A stretch of 64,000 nucleotides of DNA from Pseudarthrobacter sp. NamB4 (GTDB taxonomy: Bacteria > Actinomycetota > Actinomycetes > Actinomycetales > Micrococcaceae), in NCBI RefSeq assembly GCF_005796185.1, contig NZ_VAHM01000007.1, positions 124,001 to 188,000 on the forward strand. Reading direction: 5' to 3'. Positions 8,366-18,823 of this stretch are shown one piece after another. The notes beneath the pieces were generated by a model, which saw only the letters and a list, made by a program, of their open reading frames with translations, ran no database searches and was not told where the DNA came from. The position numbers and the translations under genes were made by a program. Position 1 is the stretch's first letter, and each line of letters begins with the position of its first letter.

Positions 8366-10144
8366 TTATTTGCCTTCAGCCGGTTTTACCTCCGGCTTGA
8401 AGTCCACCCCGGCTTCCTTGCGCTGCTGCGGTGTAATGGGGGCTGGTGCTGCGGTCAGGGGGTCGTAGCCGTTGCCGGTCTTGGGAAACGCGATAACGTC
8501 GCGGATCGAGTCCACGCCGGCCAGGAGAGCAACCACGCGGTCCCAGCCGAAGGCAATGCCGCCGTGCGGGGGTGCGCCGTACTTGAAGCCCTCGAGCAGG
8601 AAGCCGAACTTCTCCTGGGCATCCTCGTGCGAAAGGCCCATCACCTCGAACACGCGTTCCTGGATGTCGCTCTGGTGGATACGGATGGAGCCGCCGCCGA
8701 TTTCGTTGCCGTTGCAGACGATGTCGTAGGCGTAGGCCAGGGCAGACTCCGGATCGGTGTCGAAGCTGTCCATGAATTCGGGCTTGGGCGAGGTGAAGGC
8801 GTGGTGGACGGCAGTCCACTTTCCTGCGCCGACTGCCACGTCCCCCGAAGCCACAGCCGTTGCTGCCGGCTCGAACATGGGTGCATCCACAACCCAGCAG
8901 AAGGCCCAGTCGCTGGGGTTGATCAGGCCCGTGCGGTGGCCGATCTCAACGCGCGCAGCACCGAGCAGGGCGCGGGCGGCGGACTTCTCGCCGGCAGCGA
9001 AGAAGATACAGTCGCCGGGCTTGGCACCCGCGGCATCCGCCAGGCCCGCGCGTTCGGTCTCCGTCAGGTTCTTGGCAACGGGGCCGGCGAGCTCGCCGTC
9101 TTCCTTGTACAGGACGTAAGCGAGCCCCTTGTGGCCGCGCTGCTTGGCGAACTCCTGCCAGCCATCCAGGGTCCGGCGCGGCTGTGAAGCACCGCCCGGC
9201 ATAACGACGGCGCCTACATACGGCGCCTTAAAGACGCCGAAGTTGGTGTCCTTGAAGAACTCCGTGAGCTCGGTGAGCTCCACGCCGAAGCGCAGGTCCG
9301 GCTTGTCCGAGCCGAAGCGGGCCATGGCGTCGTTGTAGGTGATGCGTTGGATGGGAGTGGGAATCTCGACGCCGATGAGCTTCCACAGTGCCTTGACGAT
9401 GTTCTCGCCGAGGGCAATGATGTCGTCCTGCTCCACGAAGCTGGCCTCGATGTCCAGCTGGGTGAACTCCGGCTGGCGATCGGCGCGGAAGTCCTCGTCA
9501 CGGTAGCAGCGGGCGATCTGGTAATACTTTTCGAACCCGCCAACCTGCAGGAGCTGCTTGAAGAGCTGCGGTGACTGCGGGAGGGCGTACCAGGAGCCCG
9601 GCGCCAGACGTGCGGGCACGACGAAGTCGCGGGCACCTTCCGGCGTTGAACGGGTGAGGGTGGGGGTCTCGACCTCCACGAAGCCGTCCTGGTGGAGCAG
9701 CTCGCGGGCTACCCGGTTGGCTTCCGAACGAAGGCGGAGGTTGCGGGCGGGGCCGGGCCGGCGCAGGTCCAGGTAGCGGTGCTTCAGGCGTGCTTCCTCG
9801 CCCACTTCAACGTGCTCGTCGATCTGGAACGGGAGCGGATCCGAGGTGTTGAGGATGGTGACCTTTTCCGCCATCACCTCGATCTCGCCGGTGGCGAGGG
9901 CGGGGTTCTCGTTGCCCTCCGGCCGCTTGGAGACGGTGCCGATGATCTGCAGGACATATTCGTTGCGCAGGCCGTGGAAGACTTCTTCCTCGCGCACCAC
10001 AACCTGTGCCACGCCGGAAGCATCACGCAGGTCAACGAAGGCCACACCACCGTGATCACGACGGCGGCCAACCCAGCCAGCCAGGGTTACGGTTTGTCCA
10101 ATGTGCTCGGAACGAAGGGATCCGAGGTCATGTGTGCGCAGCAC
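8366..10144 (-). CDS. aspS: Aspartyl-tRNA synthetase
   Basis: A 592-residue bacterial-type class II synthetase for tRNA-Asp. It has an N-terminal OB-fold anticodon domain ([19 protein letters not shown]), motif 2 ([19 protein letters not shown]), the bacterial GAD insertion domain, and motif 3 ([16 protein letters not shown]) near the end. The GTG start at 10144 ([10 protein letters not shown]) follows AGAAAGGC; an in-frame extension upstream reads across the divergent permease start and is not credible. It diverges from the APC permease across about 108 bp. Charging of tRNA-Asn by the same enzyme is possible in actinobacteria but cannot be judged here. Confidence 0.97.
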   Translation of the reverse strand: MLRTHDLGSLRSEHIGQTVTLAGWVGRRRDHGGVAFVDLRDASGVAQVVVREEEVFHGLRNEYVLQIIGTVSKRPEGNENPALATGEIEVMAEKVTILNTSDPLPFQIDEHVEVGEEARLKHRYLDLRRPGPARNLRLRSEANRVARELLHQDGFVEVETPTLTRSTPEGARDFVVPARLAPGSWYALPQSPQLFKQLLQVGGFEKYYQIARCYRDEDFRADRQPEFTQLDIEASFVEQDDIIALGENIVKALWKLIGVEIPTPIQRITYNDAMARFGSDKPDLRFGVELTELTEFFKDTNFGVFKAPYVGAVVMPGGASQPRRTLDGWQEFAKQRGHKGLAYVLYKEDGELAGPVAKNLTETERAGLADAAGAKPGDCIFFAAGEKSAARALLGAARVEIGHRTGLINPSDWAFCWVVDAPMFEPAATAVASGDVAVGAGKWTAVHHAFTSPKPEFMDSFDTDPESALAYAYDIVCNGNEIGGGSIRIHQSDIQERVFEVMGLSHEDAQEKFGFLLEGFKYGAPPHGGIAFGWDRVVALLAGVDSIRDVIAFPKTGNGYDPLTAAPAPITPQQRKEAGVDFKPEVKPAEGK

Positions 10145-10204
10145 AGCACGCCTTTCTGCGGGGTAACAGCGGGAAGTCGATGGAGAAGTTTCGTAGGATC
10201 GTTG

Positions 10205-10217
10205 CGGAACGATTCCG
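10205..10217. promoter_or_regulatory. Small inverted repeat in the aspS/permease divergent region
   Basis: CGGAA-CGA-TTCCG is a perfect 5-bp inverted repeat 36 bp before the permease start and 61 bp before aspS. It could be a regulator site or chance in GC-rich DNA; no other evidence supports it. Confidence 0.25.
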
Positions 10218-10252
10218 TTCGAGTTTACCCGCTGCAAAGGGACTGTTACCGC

Positions 10253-11509
10253 ATGAGCGCACACCAGCAACTGCAACGCCGGCTTGGGACGTTTGATGCC
10301 ACGGCCATCGGCCTCGGTTCCATGCTGGGTGCCGGGGTGTTCGTGGTCTTCGCGCCGGCGGCGGCGCTGGCGGGCCAAATGCTGGCCCTGTCGGTGGTGA
10401 TTGCGGGGGCAGTCGCATATTGCAACGCGGTAGCCTCGGCGGCCCTTGCCGCCAAGTATCCGACGAGCGGCGGGACGTACGTCTACGGGCGGGAACAGCT
10501 CGGCGAGTGGCCGGGGTTCCTTGCCGGCTGGGGTTTCGTCACGGGAAAAACGGCATCGTGCTCAGCCGTGGCGCTCACTTTCGGCAGCTATATTGCACCG
10601 GACTACCCGGTACCGGTTGCCGTAGCGGCAGTTGTTGCCTTGACCGGCGTGAACCTGCTGGGCATCACGCGCACGGCACTGCTCACCCGGATCCTGCTGT
10701 GCGTGGTCCTGGCCACCCTGGTCTTTGTGGCCGTGGCTGCAGCCGTGGGGCCGCACCGCACGGTGGGCGCCTCCGAAGCCTTAGGCGGAGCGGCGGGCGT
10801 ACTCCCCGCGGCGGGGCTGATGTTCTTCGCTTTCGCCGGCTATGCCCGGATAGCCACCCTTGGCGAGGAGGTCAAGGATCCGGCCCGCGCCATTCCCCGT
10901 GCCGTCCTGGCGGCACTGGCCGGCACGTTCGCCATCTACCTCACGTTGGCCCTGCTCCTGCTGAACCACCTTCCGGGGGGTCACCTGGCAGCCACCGCGA
11001 CGCCGCTGCTCGATGCGGTAATGCAGTCCCGTCTGCAGGCAGGTGCCCCGCTGGTCCAGGTGGGCGCTGCAGCCGCCTGCCTGGGCGCGCTCCTGGCCCT
11101 GATCACGGGGGTGGGCCGCACCAGCCTCGCCATGGCAAGGGAACGTGACCTGCCGGGCCCGCTGGCCAGGGTGGGCGGGAAGCACACGGTACCTTTTGTT
11201 GCCGAACTGGCCGTGGCCGCCGTCGTCATTCTGCTTCTGGTCACCACTGATGTCATGACGGTGGTCGGTTTTTCGAGCTTCGGCGTACTGATTTACTACG
11301 CCGTAGCGAACGCGTCGGCGTATACCTTGGACAGCCACCCCGGATACGCACCACGCTGGTTGAACGCGGTCGGTTTCGTTGCCTGCCTGCTGCTCGCGTT
11401 CACCCTGCCGTCCGCTTCCGTACTGACCATGGTGGCCGTGCTCGGAGCCGGCACGGCCGGCCGGTGGGTTGCGCTGCGCTTCCGCCGCCGGCAGGCAGGC
11501 CGCGGCTAA
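10253..11509 (+). CDS. APC-family amino acid permease
   Basis: A 418-residue polytopic inner-membrane transporter. The N-terminal signature [13 protein letters not shown] is the conserved TM1 substrate-binding stretch of the amino acid-polyamine-organocation superfamily, and about 11-12 hydrophobic segments follow. [19 protein letters not shown] matches the family's TM6 and following loop. ATG start after AAAGGGACTG. The gene is convergent with hisS, and the two stop codons overlap (CTAA). The substrate cannot be predicted; it may be a cationic or neutral amino acid. Confidence 0.92.
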   Translation: MSAHQQLQRRLGTFDATAIGLGSMLGAGVFVVFAPAAALAGQMLALSVVIAGAVAYCNAVASAALAAKYPTSGGTYVYGREQLGEWPGFLAGWGFVTGKTASCSAVALTFGSYIAPDYPVPVAVAAVVALTGVNLLGITRTALLTRILLCVVLATLVFVAVAAAVGPHRTVGASEALGGAAGVLPAAGLMFFAFAGYARIATLGEEVKDPARAIPRAVLAALAGTFAIYLTLALLLLNHLPGGHLAATATPLLDAVMQSRLQAGAPLVQVGAAAACLGALLALITGVGRTSLAMARERDLPGPLARVGGKHTVPFVAELAVAAVVILLLVTTDVMTVVGFSSFGVLIYYAVANASAYTLDSHPGYAPRWLNAVGFVACLLLAFTLPSASVLTMVAVLGAGTAGRWVALRFRRRQAGRG

Positions 11510-12879
11510 AGGACGGCGGCCGCGGGCTCTTCCGCGGTGGAGACCTGTACCGTCAGGTCTTCTGCAGGCGGTGTCCAGGTTTCAGGAGCAGCCACCACCT
11601 GTTCGCCGGTACGGATGTCCTTGACCTGGTGCGTGCCGTCGTCGTCCGTGAACCACACGAACGGGATGCCGCGCCGGTCGGCAAACTTGATCTGCTTGCC
11701 GAACTTCTCAGCTTTGGCTGCGACCTCGGTGGGGATGCCGCGGCTGCGCAGCTGGGCGGCCACATCCTGGGCCGCATCCCAGCTTTCATCGTGCGTGAGG
11801 GCGACCAGCACGGCGGTGGGGACGGACCGGGACGCCCGTGCCAGGTCCTGGCTCAGGATGCGGGACACCAGGCGCGTCACCCCGATGGACAAACCTACGC
11901 CAGGAAACTTGCGGTTCCCCTTGGACGCCAGCGCGTCATACCGGCCGCCGGAGCAAATGGAGCCAAGCTGCTCGTGGCCAACCAGGACGGTCTCCACGAC
12001 AGTTCCCGTGTAGTAGTCCAGGCCGCGGGCGATGCTGAGGTCCGCCAGTACCTTGCCGGGCGCGCGCTGTACTGCCGCCTCGATGACCTGTTCCAGCTCG
12101 GCCAGGCCTTCGTCAAGGAGATCATTGCTGACCCCCAGGGCCCGGACCTGCGCCACGAACGAGGTATCCTCGGTGCGGATTCCCGCCAGCTGCAAAGCTT
12201 TCTGTGCCTGCTCGTCCGTGGCCCCGAGTTCCGACTTCAACAGTTCCGCCACCTTCGCGGGGCCAATCTTTTCGAGTTTGTCGATGCTCCTGAGTACACC
12301 GGCGGTATCGTCCAGCCCTATGCCGCGGTAGAAGCCCTCGGCGAGCTTCCTGTTGTTGATGCGCAGGCGGAAGTCCGGAATGGGAAGGGCGGTGAGTGCC
12401 TCGGCGATGACCAGGGCAATCTCGACGTCGTAGCGGAACGGCAGCTCGCCGTCGCCCACCACGTCGATGTCCGCCTGGGTGAACTCGCGGGCCCGGCCCT
12501 CCTGCGGACGCTCACCGCGCCACACCTTCTGGACCTGGTACCGCCGGAAGGGGAACGCCAGGTAGCCGGCGTTTTCCACCACGTAACGGGCGAACGGGAC
12601 GGTGAGGTCAAAGTGCAGGGCAAGCGCATGCGGATCCGCTTTGCCGCCGCTGATGAGCTTCTCGCTCTCGTCCTCCTGGAGCCGGCTGAGACCGTACACT
12701 TCCTTGTCGATCTCACCCTTGCGCAGCAGCTGGCCGACCGTTTCAACGGCACGCGTTTCAATCGAGGAGAATCCATGTAGCTCGAAGACCCTGCGCAGCG
12801 TATCCAGCACATGGAGCTCCACCAGCCGTTCCTCGGGAAGCCACTCGGGGAATCCGGACAGGGAGGCGGTGCGTGCCAT
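11506..12879 (-). CDS. hisS: Histidyl-tRNA synthetase
   Basis: A 457-residue class II synthetase. Motif 2 is VWRGERPQEGRAREFTQAD, the histidine-specific segment is ARGLDYYTGTVVE, and GGRYDAL with GVGLSIGVTRL forms motif 3. The C-terminal anticodon-binding domain ends in EDLTVQVSTAEE plus a short Ala-rich tail. The ATG at 12879 has AGGAGAT upstream. Sequence organisation (SLSGFPEWLPEERL) is that of the actinobacterial form. It diverges from the cyclophilin gene across 230 bp that contain an inverted repeat. Confidence 0.97.
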   Translation of the reverse strand: MARTASLSGFPEWLPEERLVELHVLDTLRRVFELHGFSSIETRAVETVGQLLRKGEIDKEVYGLSRLQEDESEKLISGGKADPHALALHFDLTVPFARYVVENAGYLAFPFRRYQVQKVWRGERPQEGRAREFTQADIDVVGDGELPFRYDVEIALVIAEALTALPIPDFRLRINNRKLAEGFYRGIGLDDTAGVLRSIDKLEKIGPAKVAELLKSELGATDEQAQKALQLAGIRTEDTSFVAQVRALGVSNDLLDEGLAELEQVIEAAVQRAPGKVLADLSIARGLDYYTGTVVETVLVGHEQLGSICSGGRYDALASKGNRKFPGVGLSIGVTRLVSRILSQDLARASRSVPTAVLVALTHDESWDAAQDVAAQLRSRGIPTEVAAKAEKFGKQIKFADRRGIPFVWFTDDDGTHQVKDIRTGEQVVAAPETWTPPAEDLTVQVSTAEEPAAAVL

Positions 12880-12968
12880 GGTGGAGTATCTCCTCTTGGT
12901 GAAGGCTGCCGGACCTGCGTGACAATGGCCCCCAGCGGGGTTGCGGCGGCGGCAGTCCAGCCGGTCAT

Positions 12969-12999
12969 GCATAAACTATGTGCGGCAGTCAGTTTATGC
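12969..12999. promoter_or_regulatory. 9-bp inverted repeat in the hisS/cyclophilin divergent promoter
   Basis: GCATAAACT (12969-12977) and AGTTTATGC (12991-12999) form a perfect inverted repeat with a 13-bp spacer in an otherwise GC-rich gap. Each arm contains TAAACT, usable as a -10 element on its own strand, so this may be a symmetrical divergent promoter or an operator. Confidence 0.45.
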
Positions 13000-13109
13000 G
13001 TCTTCCGCCGGCATTCTCTAATGCAGCGGACCGGCAGGCTCGGCCGTCAAACACTGTGCCCGGAGCCCGAAGGCCCCGGGTGCAGCAGCCCGACTATAAG
13101 GAGGAGCCC

Positions 13110-13928
13110 TTGGCGGCCAATTCACGCAGTGCCCGCGAAACCAGACGGCGCATTCAGCAGATGGAAGCCAAGCGCGCCATGCGGCGCGACCAGGAGGCGC
13201 GGCGCAAGCGCGACAACCTGGTAGCGGCCGGTGCCGGAACAGCTGCAGTGGTGCTCGCCGTCGTCCTTCAGCTCACGGCCTTCTCCGGAAACCCCACGGA
13301 GGAAGAATTCGCCGCTGCAGAGGCGGGGTTGAACAGCCCGACAGCGACTGCCAGTCCCTCGGCAACCTCCTCCGTGCAGCCCACCAACGGTCCCAACATC
13401 CCGGCAGCCGACACGGCCGCGGGGAAAACCTTCACCGGCGAGCTCGTGCTCAACGGCAGCGCCCTCGGCGTAGAACTCAACGGGACAAACGCCCCGCAGG
13501 CCGCCGCTGTCTTCAAGTCCCTCACCGACGAAGGCTACTTCAACGGAAAAACCTGCCACCGCCTGACCACCGGGGAGTCCTTCGGAGTTCTCCAGTGCGG
13601 CTCCCCCACGGGTGACGGCCAGGGAGACCCGAACTACACCTGGGGGCCACTGGAAAACACTCCCGCTGACAACACCTACCCCGCCGGCACCATCGCCGTT
13701 GCCCGCACGGGCAACAACGCCTACGGAAACGGCACCCAGTTCTTCATCGTCTACAAAGACACCGTCATTCCAGCCGACAGCGCCGGTGGTTATTCGGTGG
13801 TGGGAAAGGTGACATCAGGGCTGGACGTGGTGTCGAATATAGCTGCTGCCGGGATCACACCGGGCAGCAGCGATACGGACGGCGCACCTGTGGAACCAGT
13901 CACGATAGACTCGTTTTCTCTGAAGTAG
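13110..13928 (+). CDS. Membrane-anchored cyclophilin-type peptidyl-prolyl isomerase
   Basis: A 272-residue protein: a basic, coiled N-terminal cytoplasmic segment (RETRRRIQQMEAKRAMRRDQ), one membrane helix (about residues 34-55), a Ser/Thr/Pro linker, and an extracellular cyclophilin domain with YFNGKTCHRL and NGTQFFIVYKD. It should catalyse prolyl isomerisation of exported proteins. The TTG start at 13110 is chosen because AAGGAGGAG stands 5 nt before it; longer in-frame starts have no such site. The active-site Arg of typical cyclophilins appears retained as HRL. It precedes the DUF349 gene by 66 bp, a common actinobacterial pairing near rel. Confidence 0.9.
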   Translation: MAANSRSARETRRRIQQMEAKRAMRRDQEARRKRDNLVAAGAGTAAVVLAVVLQLTAFSGNPTEEEFAAAEAGLNSPTATASPSATSSVQPTNGPNIPAADTAAGKTFTGELVLNGSALGVELNGTNAPQAAAVFKSLTDEGYFNGKTCHRLTTGESFGVLQCGSPTGDGQGDPNYTWGPLENTPADNTYPAGTIAVARTGNNAYGNGTQFFIVYKDTVIPADSAGGYSVVGKVTSGLDVVSNIAAAGITPGSSDTDGAPVEPVTIDSFSLK

Positions 13929-13994
13929 GAGACCCGGCCGGCGCGCTGTGGTGCAGTACGTGCGTATTTCCCTCCAAGCGAAAGACTTTTAGCG

Positions 13995-15563
13995 GTGACA
14001 GACAGTCAGAAATCCGACGAAACAGCAACAGACCTGACCGACGCGGCGGCCTCCGCGGCTGACGGCGCAGGTACTGCGGCAACCGGCACCTCCGCTGCAG
14101 AAGCGCCTGGAACCGCTCCTGCTGCCCAGGAGGAAGCTGCAGGCGGGGCCCCTGCGGGCGGCACTTCCACCGAAGAAGCTTCCGCTGCTGCCCCCGCGCC
14201 GGCACCTTCACCCCGGCCAGCCGCGCCGTCGCCGGCCGCTTTCGCTTCCCGGTCCAAGCCCGCTGCCGCCGCCCCGGCCGCAGCTGCTGCTCCGGCCGCT
14301 CCCGCGACTTCCCTCGCGGAGGCCTCAAAGTGGGGCCGGGTTGAAGGCGACGGTCACGTCTTCCTCACCATCGACGGCGCCGAGCACCCCGTGGGACAGT
14401 ATCCCGGTGTCAGTGATGACGAGGCGCTAACCTACTTTGCCCGGAAGTATGACGATGTTGTAGCCCAGATCGTACTGCTTGAGCAGCGGGTCAGTTCAAA
14501 GGCCCCCAGCACGGACATGCAAAAGACAGTGACCCACCTCCGGGAGCAACTGGCTGAGCGGAACATGGTGGGCGACCTGCGATCGGCTGAGGCCCGGCTG
14601 GATAAGCTCTCAGGGCAGATTGATGCACTCGAGAAAGCCGAGAAAGCCGAACACGACGCCGTTCGTGCCTCTGAGCTTGCGGCCCGCGAGGCCATTGTTG
14701 CCGAAGCAGAGCAGATTTCCGCCCAGGATCCCGCCCAGACGCAGTGGAAAACGTCCAGCGCCAGGATGAATGAGCTCTTCGAGAACTGGAAAGCGGCCCA
14801 GAAGAGCGGCGTCCGCCTTGGGCGCAGCAACGAAGACGCACTCTGGAAGAGATTCCGCGCCGCCCGTACTGTCTTCGACCGCCACCGCCGCGCCTACTTC
14901 TCTCAGCTGGACAGCAACAACTCCGCCGCGAAGTCGGCCAAGGAAAAATTGATTGCTGAGGCGGAGGCGCTGTCCTCGTCCACCGACTGGGGCTACGCCG
15001 CGGGTGAGTACCGCAGGCTGATGGACCAGTGGAAGGCATCACCGCGCGCCAGCCGCAAGGACGACGACGCCCTCTGGGCCCGCTTCCGTGCGGCCCAGGA
15101 CGTCTTCTTCACCAACCGGCAGGCAGCCAACGACGAAATTGACCAGGAGTACGCCGCCAACCTCAAGGTCAAGGAAACGCTCCTGGCAGAAGCAAACACG
15201 ATCCTCCCCGTCAGGGACCTGGCAGCAGCGAAGAAGGCACTGCAGTCCGTCCGTGACCGGTGGGAAGAGGCAGGCAAAGTGCCGCGCGCTGACATGGGCC
15301 GGATTGAGGCTGGGCTGCGCAAGGTTGAAGATGCCGTGCGCCAGGCCGAGGAAGAGCAGTGGCAGCGGTCCAATCCGGAACGTAAAGCCCGCACCAACAG
15401 TGCCCTCTCGCAGCTGGAGTCGGCGATTGCCGGCCTTCAGGAAGATCTTGCCGCGGCTGAGAAGACCGGCGACCAGCGCAAGATCAAGGCTGCCCGGGAG
15501 GCCCTTGAAGCGCGCCAGGCATGGCTGGACCAGATCCAGCGTTCGGCAAGCGAGCTTGCCTGA
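13995..15563 (+). CDS. DUF349 repeat protein
   Basis: A 522-residue cytoplasmic protein. The first 100 residues are Ala/Pro/Thr-rich and low in complexity; the rest is helical with several DUF349 repeats, recognisable by W-x(n)-LW-x-RFRAA patterns such as DALWARFRAAQDVFF. Coiled-coil segments follow (EDLAAAEKTGDQRKIKAARE). GTG start at 13995. DUF349 proteins have no settled function in actinobacteria; position beside rel and a cyclophilin is conserved. A hairpin 57 bp past the stop may end the transcript. Confidence 0.9.
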   Translation: MTDSQKSDETATDLTDAAASAADGAGTAATGTSAAEAPGTAPAAQEEAAGGAPAGGTSTEEASAAAPAPAPSPRPAAPSPAAFASRSKPAAAAPAAAAAPAAPATSLAEASKWGRVEGDGHVFLTIDGAEHPVGQYPGVSDDEALTYFARKYDDVVAQIVLLEQRVSSKAPSTDMQKTVTHLREQLAERNMVGDLRSAEARLDKLSGQIDALEKAEKAEHDAVRASELAAREAIVAEAEQISAQDPAQTQWKTSSARMNELFENWKAAQKSGVRLGRSNEDALWKRFRAARTVFDRHRRAYFSQLDSNNSAAKSAKEKLIAEAEALSSSTDWGYAAGEYRRLMDQWKASPRASRKDDDALWARFRAAQDVFFTNRQAANDEIDQEYAANLKVKETLLAEANTILPVRDLAAAKKALQSVRDRWEEAGKVPRADMGRIEAGLRKVEDAVRQAEEEQWQRSNPERKARTNSALSQLESAIAGLQEDLAAAEKTGDQRKIKAAREALEARQAWLDQIQRSASELA

Positions 15564-15616
15564 GCTTCGCCGACTGAGCCAAGCTGCGCGATGTAGTTGC
15601 GGTTCTGCTTTCTGCA

Positions 15617-15654
15617 GGTCCGGTTCCGGTTATGCACATAGCCGGAACCGGGCC
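15617..15654. terminator. Long hairpin after the DUF349 gene
   Basis: CCGGTTCCGG (15620-15629) pairs with CCGGAACCGG (15642-15651). The pairing continues inward through a G-U pair and TATG/CATA to a 2-nt loop, giving a stem of about 15 bp, and can extend 3 bp outward. There is no T tract. It is probably a transcript end or RNA stability element. Confidence 0.6.
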
Positions 15655-15690
15655 TGTGTCCGTTAAAGGCTTCGGGGGCAGGATGGACGC

Positions 15691-16416
15691 ATGGCGATTC
15701 CATCCGTTCCTGCCGGGTCCGACCATCCAGCTCCGGCGGAGGCGTCACCCCGTTTTCCCGAGCTCTACGCCCCGGGGATGCCCTTCGCATCACCCGAGCT
15801 GCAGTCCCTCGCGGCAGATGGGCTGCTCCAAAGGTTCCACCACCGCGGCTATACACTGCCCGGCAGCCCTGCTTCTCCGCAGCTGCGTGCGCGGGCAGCA
15901 GCGGGGACCATTCCGGCCTCAGTCCGGCAACGGGTGGTGGCCGGCCGCCTGACAGCGGCCTGGATCTACGGCTGCGCCGGAGAACCGGACAGGCTGGCTC
16001 TGCTCGTGGATGCAAAAAGAAGGGTTTCGAGCCTCCGGAACACCAGGGGCTGTACCCTGCACGAAGTACGGCTCGGCCCGTTCGACGTCGTCAGCATCGG
16101 GGGCATGATGGTTTCCAGCCCGCTGCGCACCGCCCTGGATATTGCCCTGCATGTGGACGCCGAACGGGCCATTCCCGCTTTGGAGAACCTGTTGGCCCGG
16201 CCGGAGAAGGACGTGCGCCTGCGCCTGCTGGTCCTTGCCGTCGAGGCAACCCCGCGCGTGCCCCACAAAAAAGCTGCGCTGGAGAAGCTCGCCGCGCTAG
16301 CTCCGGCGCTTGTTACCGGTGGTCCGGTAGACGTCGAACACTCCGTCGATCCTGCGGACGGCACTCAGGACGTGGCTGAGGTACTTGGGGTCACCCATCT
16401 CAAAAGCGAACTTTGA
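15691..16416 (+). CDS. AbiEi-antitoxin-like protein of unknown role
   Basis: A 241-residue protein. The arrangement of an N-terminal helical part, a central AAWIYGC segment, [19 protein letters not shown] and then [16 protein letters not shown] resembles AbiEi-type (type IV antitoxin-like) proteins, in which the VTSPxRTxxDLA motif follows a short beta region. No toxin partner is adjacent. ATG start after GGGCAGGATGG. Its last 40 codons (16297-16416) lie antisense to the end of rel. The assignment is by motif pattern only; the gene could have an unrelated function. Confidence 0.65.
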   Translation: MAIPSVPAGSDHPAPAEASPRFPELYAPGMPFASPELQSLAADGLLQRFHHRGYTLPGSPASPQLRARAAAGTIPASVRQRVVAGRLTAAWIYGCAGEPDRLALLVDAKRRVSSLRNTRGCTLHEVRLGPFDVVSIGGMMVSSPLRTALDIALHVDAERAIPALENLLARPEKDVRLRLLVLAVEATPRVPHKKAALEKLAALAPALVTGGPVDVEHSVDPADGTQDVAEVLGVTHLKSEL

Positions 16417-18690
16417 GATGGCCACCCGGTCCGTGGAGGTGTGGACGCTGGCAGCCAGGATGTTCACGTGGTTATCTGACAGCACCCGCGTAACGTCGGA
16501 GAGCAGGGACTTGCGGTCCAGCGCCTCCACCTGGATTTCCACCAGGAACACGCTGGACTGTGTGGGGGCCCAGTCCACATCGACGATCCGGTCCGGCTGG
16601 TCCTTCAGGTCCGAAATGTTGGTGCAGTCCGTCCGGTGGACCGAAACTCCCGAACCCCTCGTCACGAAACCAAGGATGGGGTCGGGCGGAACCGGGGTGC
16701 AGCACCGGGCCAGCTTGACCCAGACGTCTCCTACGCCGCGGACCACCACGCCGGAGTCCGAGAAGCGGGCCTTGGTGACCTGGGTGGGAATGCTGACTTC
16801 GGCAATGTCGTCTTCGGTGCTTTCATTGCCGCCGAGGCTTTCGACCAGCTTTTCCATGACCGCCTGGGCGGACGTATGCCCGTCCCCCACGCCGGCGTAC
16901 AGGCCGGAGATGTCGACATACTTGAATTCCTCGGCAACTGCTGCGAGGGCTTCGTGGGTCATCAGGCGCTGCAGAGGAAGGTTCTGCTTACGCATGGCGC
17001 GGGTCAGCAGTTCCTTGCCGCGGTCGATCGCTTCTTCGCGGCGTTCCTTGCTGAACCACTGGCGGATCTTGTTGCGTGCCCTGGCACTCTTGACAAAGTG
17101 TTGCCAGTCCTGGCTGGGACCGGCGCCCTCTGCCTTGGAGGTGAAGATTTCCACCCAGTCGCCGTGGTTCAGTTCGCTGTTGAGCGGCACCAGTTTGCCG
17201 TTGACGCGGGCGCCGATGGTCCGGTGTCCAACTTCCGTGTGGACCGCGTAGGCGAAGTCCACCGGCGTGGAACCTGCTGGCAGCGCCATGACTTCGCCCT
17301 TCGGCGTGAAGACGAATACTTCACGGGCGTTGATCTCGAAGCGCAGCGAGTCCAGGAACTCCCCTGGATCCGAAGTCTCCTGCTGCCAGTCCACCAAGGA
17401 GCGCAGCCAGCCCATGTCGCCGTCGCGGGGGCTTCCCGGGCCGACGGCGGTGCGGTTTGGCTGGTCCTTGTATTTCCAGTGCGCAGCCACGCCGTATTCG
17501 GCCCGGCGGTGCATTTCATGGGTACGGATCTGGATTTCCACCGGCTTGCCGCCAGGACCGATCACAGTGGTGTGCAGCGACTGGTACATGTTGAATTTCG
17601 GCATTGCGATGTAGTCCTTGAACCTGCCGGGCAGCGGGTTCCAGCGTGAATGCATGGTGCCAAGGGCGGCGTAACAGTCCCGGACGGAGTCCACGAGGAC
17701 TCGCACACCCATCAGGTCGTTGATGTCGTCAAAGTCTTTGTCGCGGACGATCATCTTTTGGTAGATCGAGTAGTAGTGCTTGGGGCGTCCCGTGATGGTG
17801 GCCTTGATCCGGGCGGCGCGCAGGTCTTCAGTGATCTGGTCGCGGATGACGCTCAGGCTCTTTTCCCGCTCGGGCGTCCTGTCCCCCACCATGCGCACGA
17901 TTTCCTCGTACACCTTGGGGTAGAGCGCCGCGAAGGAAAGGTCCTCAAGTTCCCACTTGATGGTGTTCATGCCCAGCCGGTGCGCCAGCGGCGCGAAGAT
18001 TTCGAGGGTCTCCCGCGCCTTGCGGGCAGAGGATTCAGCCGAGACGAACCGCCAGGTGCGTGCGTTGTGGAGCCGGTCAGCCAGCTTGATCATCAGCACC
18101 CGGATGTCCTTGGCCATGGCAACCACCATCTTGCGGACCGTCTCGGACTGCGCTGCCTCGCCGAAGCTGACCTTGTCCAGCTTGGTCACGCCGTCAACCA
18201 GCATGGCCACTTCCGGGCCGAAGTCCCGTTTCAGGTCGGCCAGGGTGTAGGGGGTATCCTCCACTGTGTCATGCAGGAGTGCTGCCGCCAGTGTGGTACC
18301 GCTCAGGCCCAGCTCGGCAAGGATGGTTGCCACTGCCACGGGATGGGTGATGTAGGGATCACCGCTCTTGCGCTTTTGCCCGCGGTGACTCTGCTCAGCG
18401 ACGTCGAAAGCCCGCTGGATAAGGTCAAAGTCCTCTTTGGGATTGTTGGCCCGGACGGTCCTGAGCAGCGGTTCAAGAATTGGGGAGTACGTGGCTGCGC
18501 TGCGCCCCGTGAGCCGGGCAAGCCGGGACCGGGTACGCTCCCTGCGCCCTGGGAAGGTGGGACGCGATCCGGAGTTGTCGACGGGAACCAGCGGACCAGG
18601 GCGCGCGGAAGCCGCCACCCCGGTCTGACTACCGTGGGCAGGACTCGTGTCTCCCTGTGCCGTTGGCGCTGACGCCGAACGTTCTTCCAA
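16297..18690 (-). CDS. rel: Bifunctional (p)ppGpp synthetase/hydrolase (Rel)
   Basis: Makes and degrades the stringent-response alarmone. The HD hydrolase domain shows [13 protein letters not shown] at about residues 138-150; the synthetase domain has [13 protein letters not shown] and [13 protein letters not shown]; a TGS domain ([19 protein letters not shown]), helical and zinc-finger-like CC region ([12 protein letters not shown]) and an ACT domain complete the long Rel architecture. The TTG at 18690 is preferred because GAGGGG lies 7 nt upstream; a GTG pair at 18705-18708 has no such site and would add 6 residues. It runs toward the AbiEi-like gene and overlaps its end. Confidence 0.95.
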   Translation of the reverse strand: MEERSASAPTAQGDTSPAHGSQTGVAASARPGPLVPVDNSGSRPTFPGRRERTRSRLARLTGRSAATYSPILEPLLRTVRANNPKEDFDLIQRAFDVAEQSHRGQKRKSGDPYITHPVAVATILAELGLSGTTLAAALLHDTVEDTPYTLADLKRDFGPEVAMLVDGVTKLDKVSFGEAAQSETVRKMVVAMAKDIRVLMIKLADRLHNARTWRFVSAESSARKARETLEIFAPLAHRLGMNTIKWELEDLSFAALYPKVYEEIVRMVGDRTPEREKSLSVIRDQITEDLRAARIKATITGRPKHYYSIYQKMIVRDKDFDDINDLMGVRVLVDSVRDCYAALGTMHSRWNPLPGRFKDYIAMPKFNMYQSLHTTVIGPGGKPVEIQIRTHEMHRRAEYGVAAHWKYKDQPNRTAVGPGSPRDGDMGWLRSLVDWQQETSDPGEFLDSLRFEINAREVFVFTPKGEVMALPAGSTPVDFAYAVHTEVGHRTIGARVNGKLVPLNSELNHGDWVEIFTSKAEGAGPSQDWQHFVKSARARNKIRQWFSKERREEAIDRGKELLTRAMRKQNLPLQRLMTHEALAAVAEEFKYVDISGLYAGVGDGHTSAQAVMEKLVESLGGNESTEDDIAEVSIPTQVTKARFSDSGVVVRGVGDVWVKLARCCTPVPPDPILGFVTRGSGVSVHRTDCTNISDLKDQPDRIVDVDWAPTQSSVFLVEIQVEALDRKSLLSDVTRVLSDNHVNILAASVHTSTDRVAISKFAFEMGDPKYLSHVLSAVRRIDGVFDVYRTTGNKRRS

Positions 18691-18774
18691 TGAAGTACCC
18701 CTCACCACAGTTTCAATTACTTCAGTCTATTCCCCGCGGCGGTGACTTTTATAACCGGGTCCTTAAACGCGGAC

Positions 18775-18813
18775 GGGCCGGACAACGCCAAAGTTATTGG
18801 CGTTGTCCGGCCC
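18775..18813 (-). terminator. Terminator hairpin after secF
   Basis: Perfect 17-bp arms (18775-18791 and 18797-18813, core CCGGACAACGCCAA and its complement) with a 5-nt loop lie 11 bp past the secF stop and before rel. Confidence 0.88.
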
Positions 18814-18823
18814 GCACCATTGC

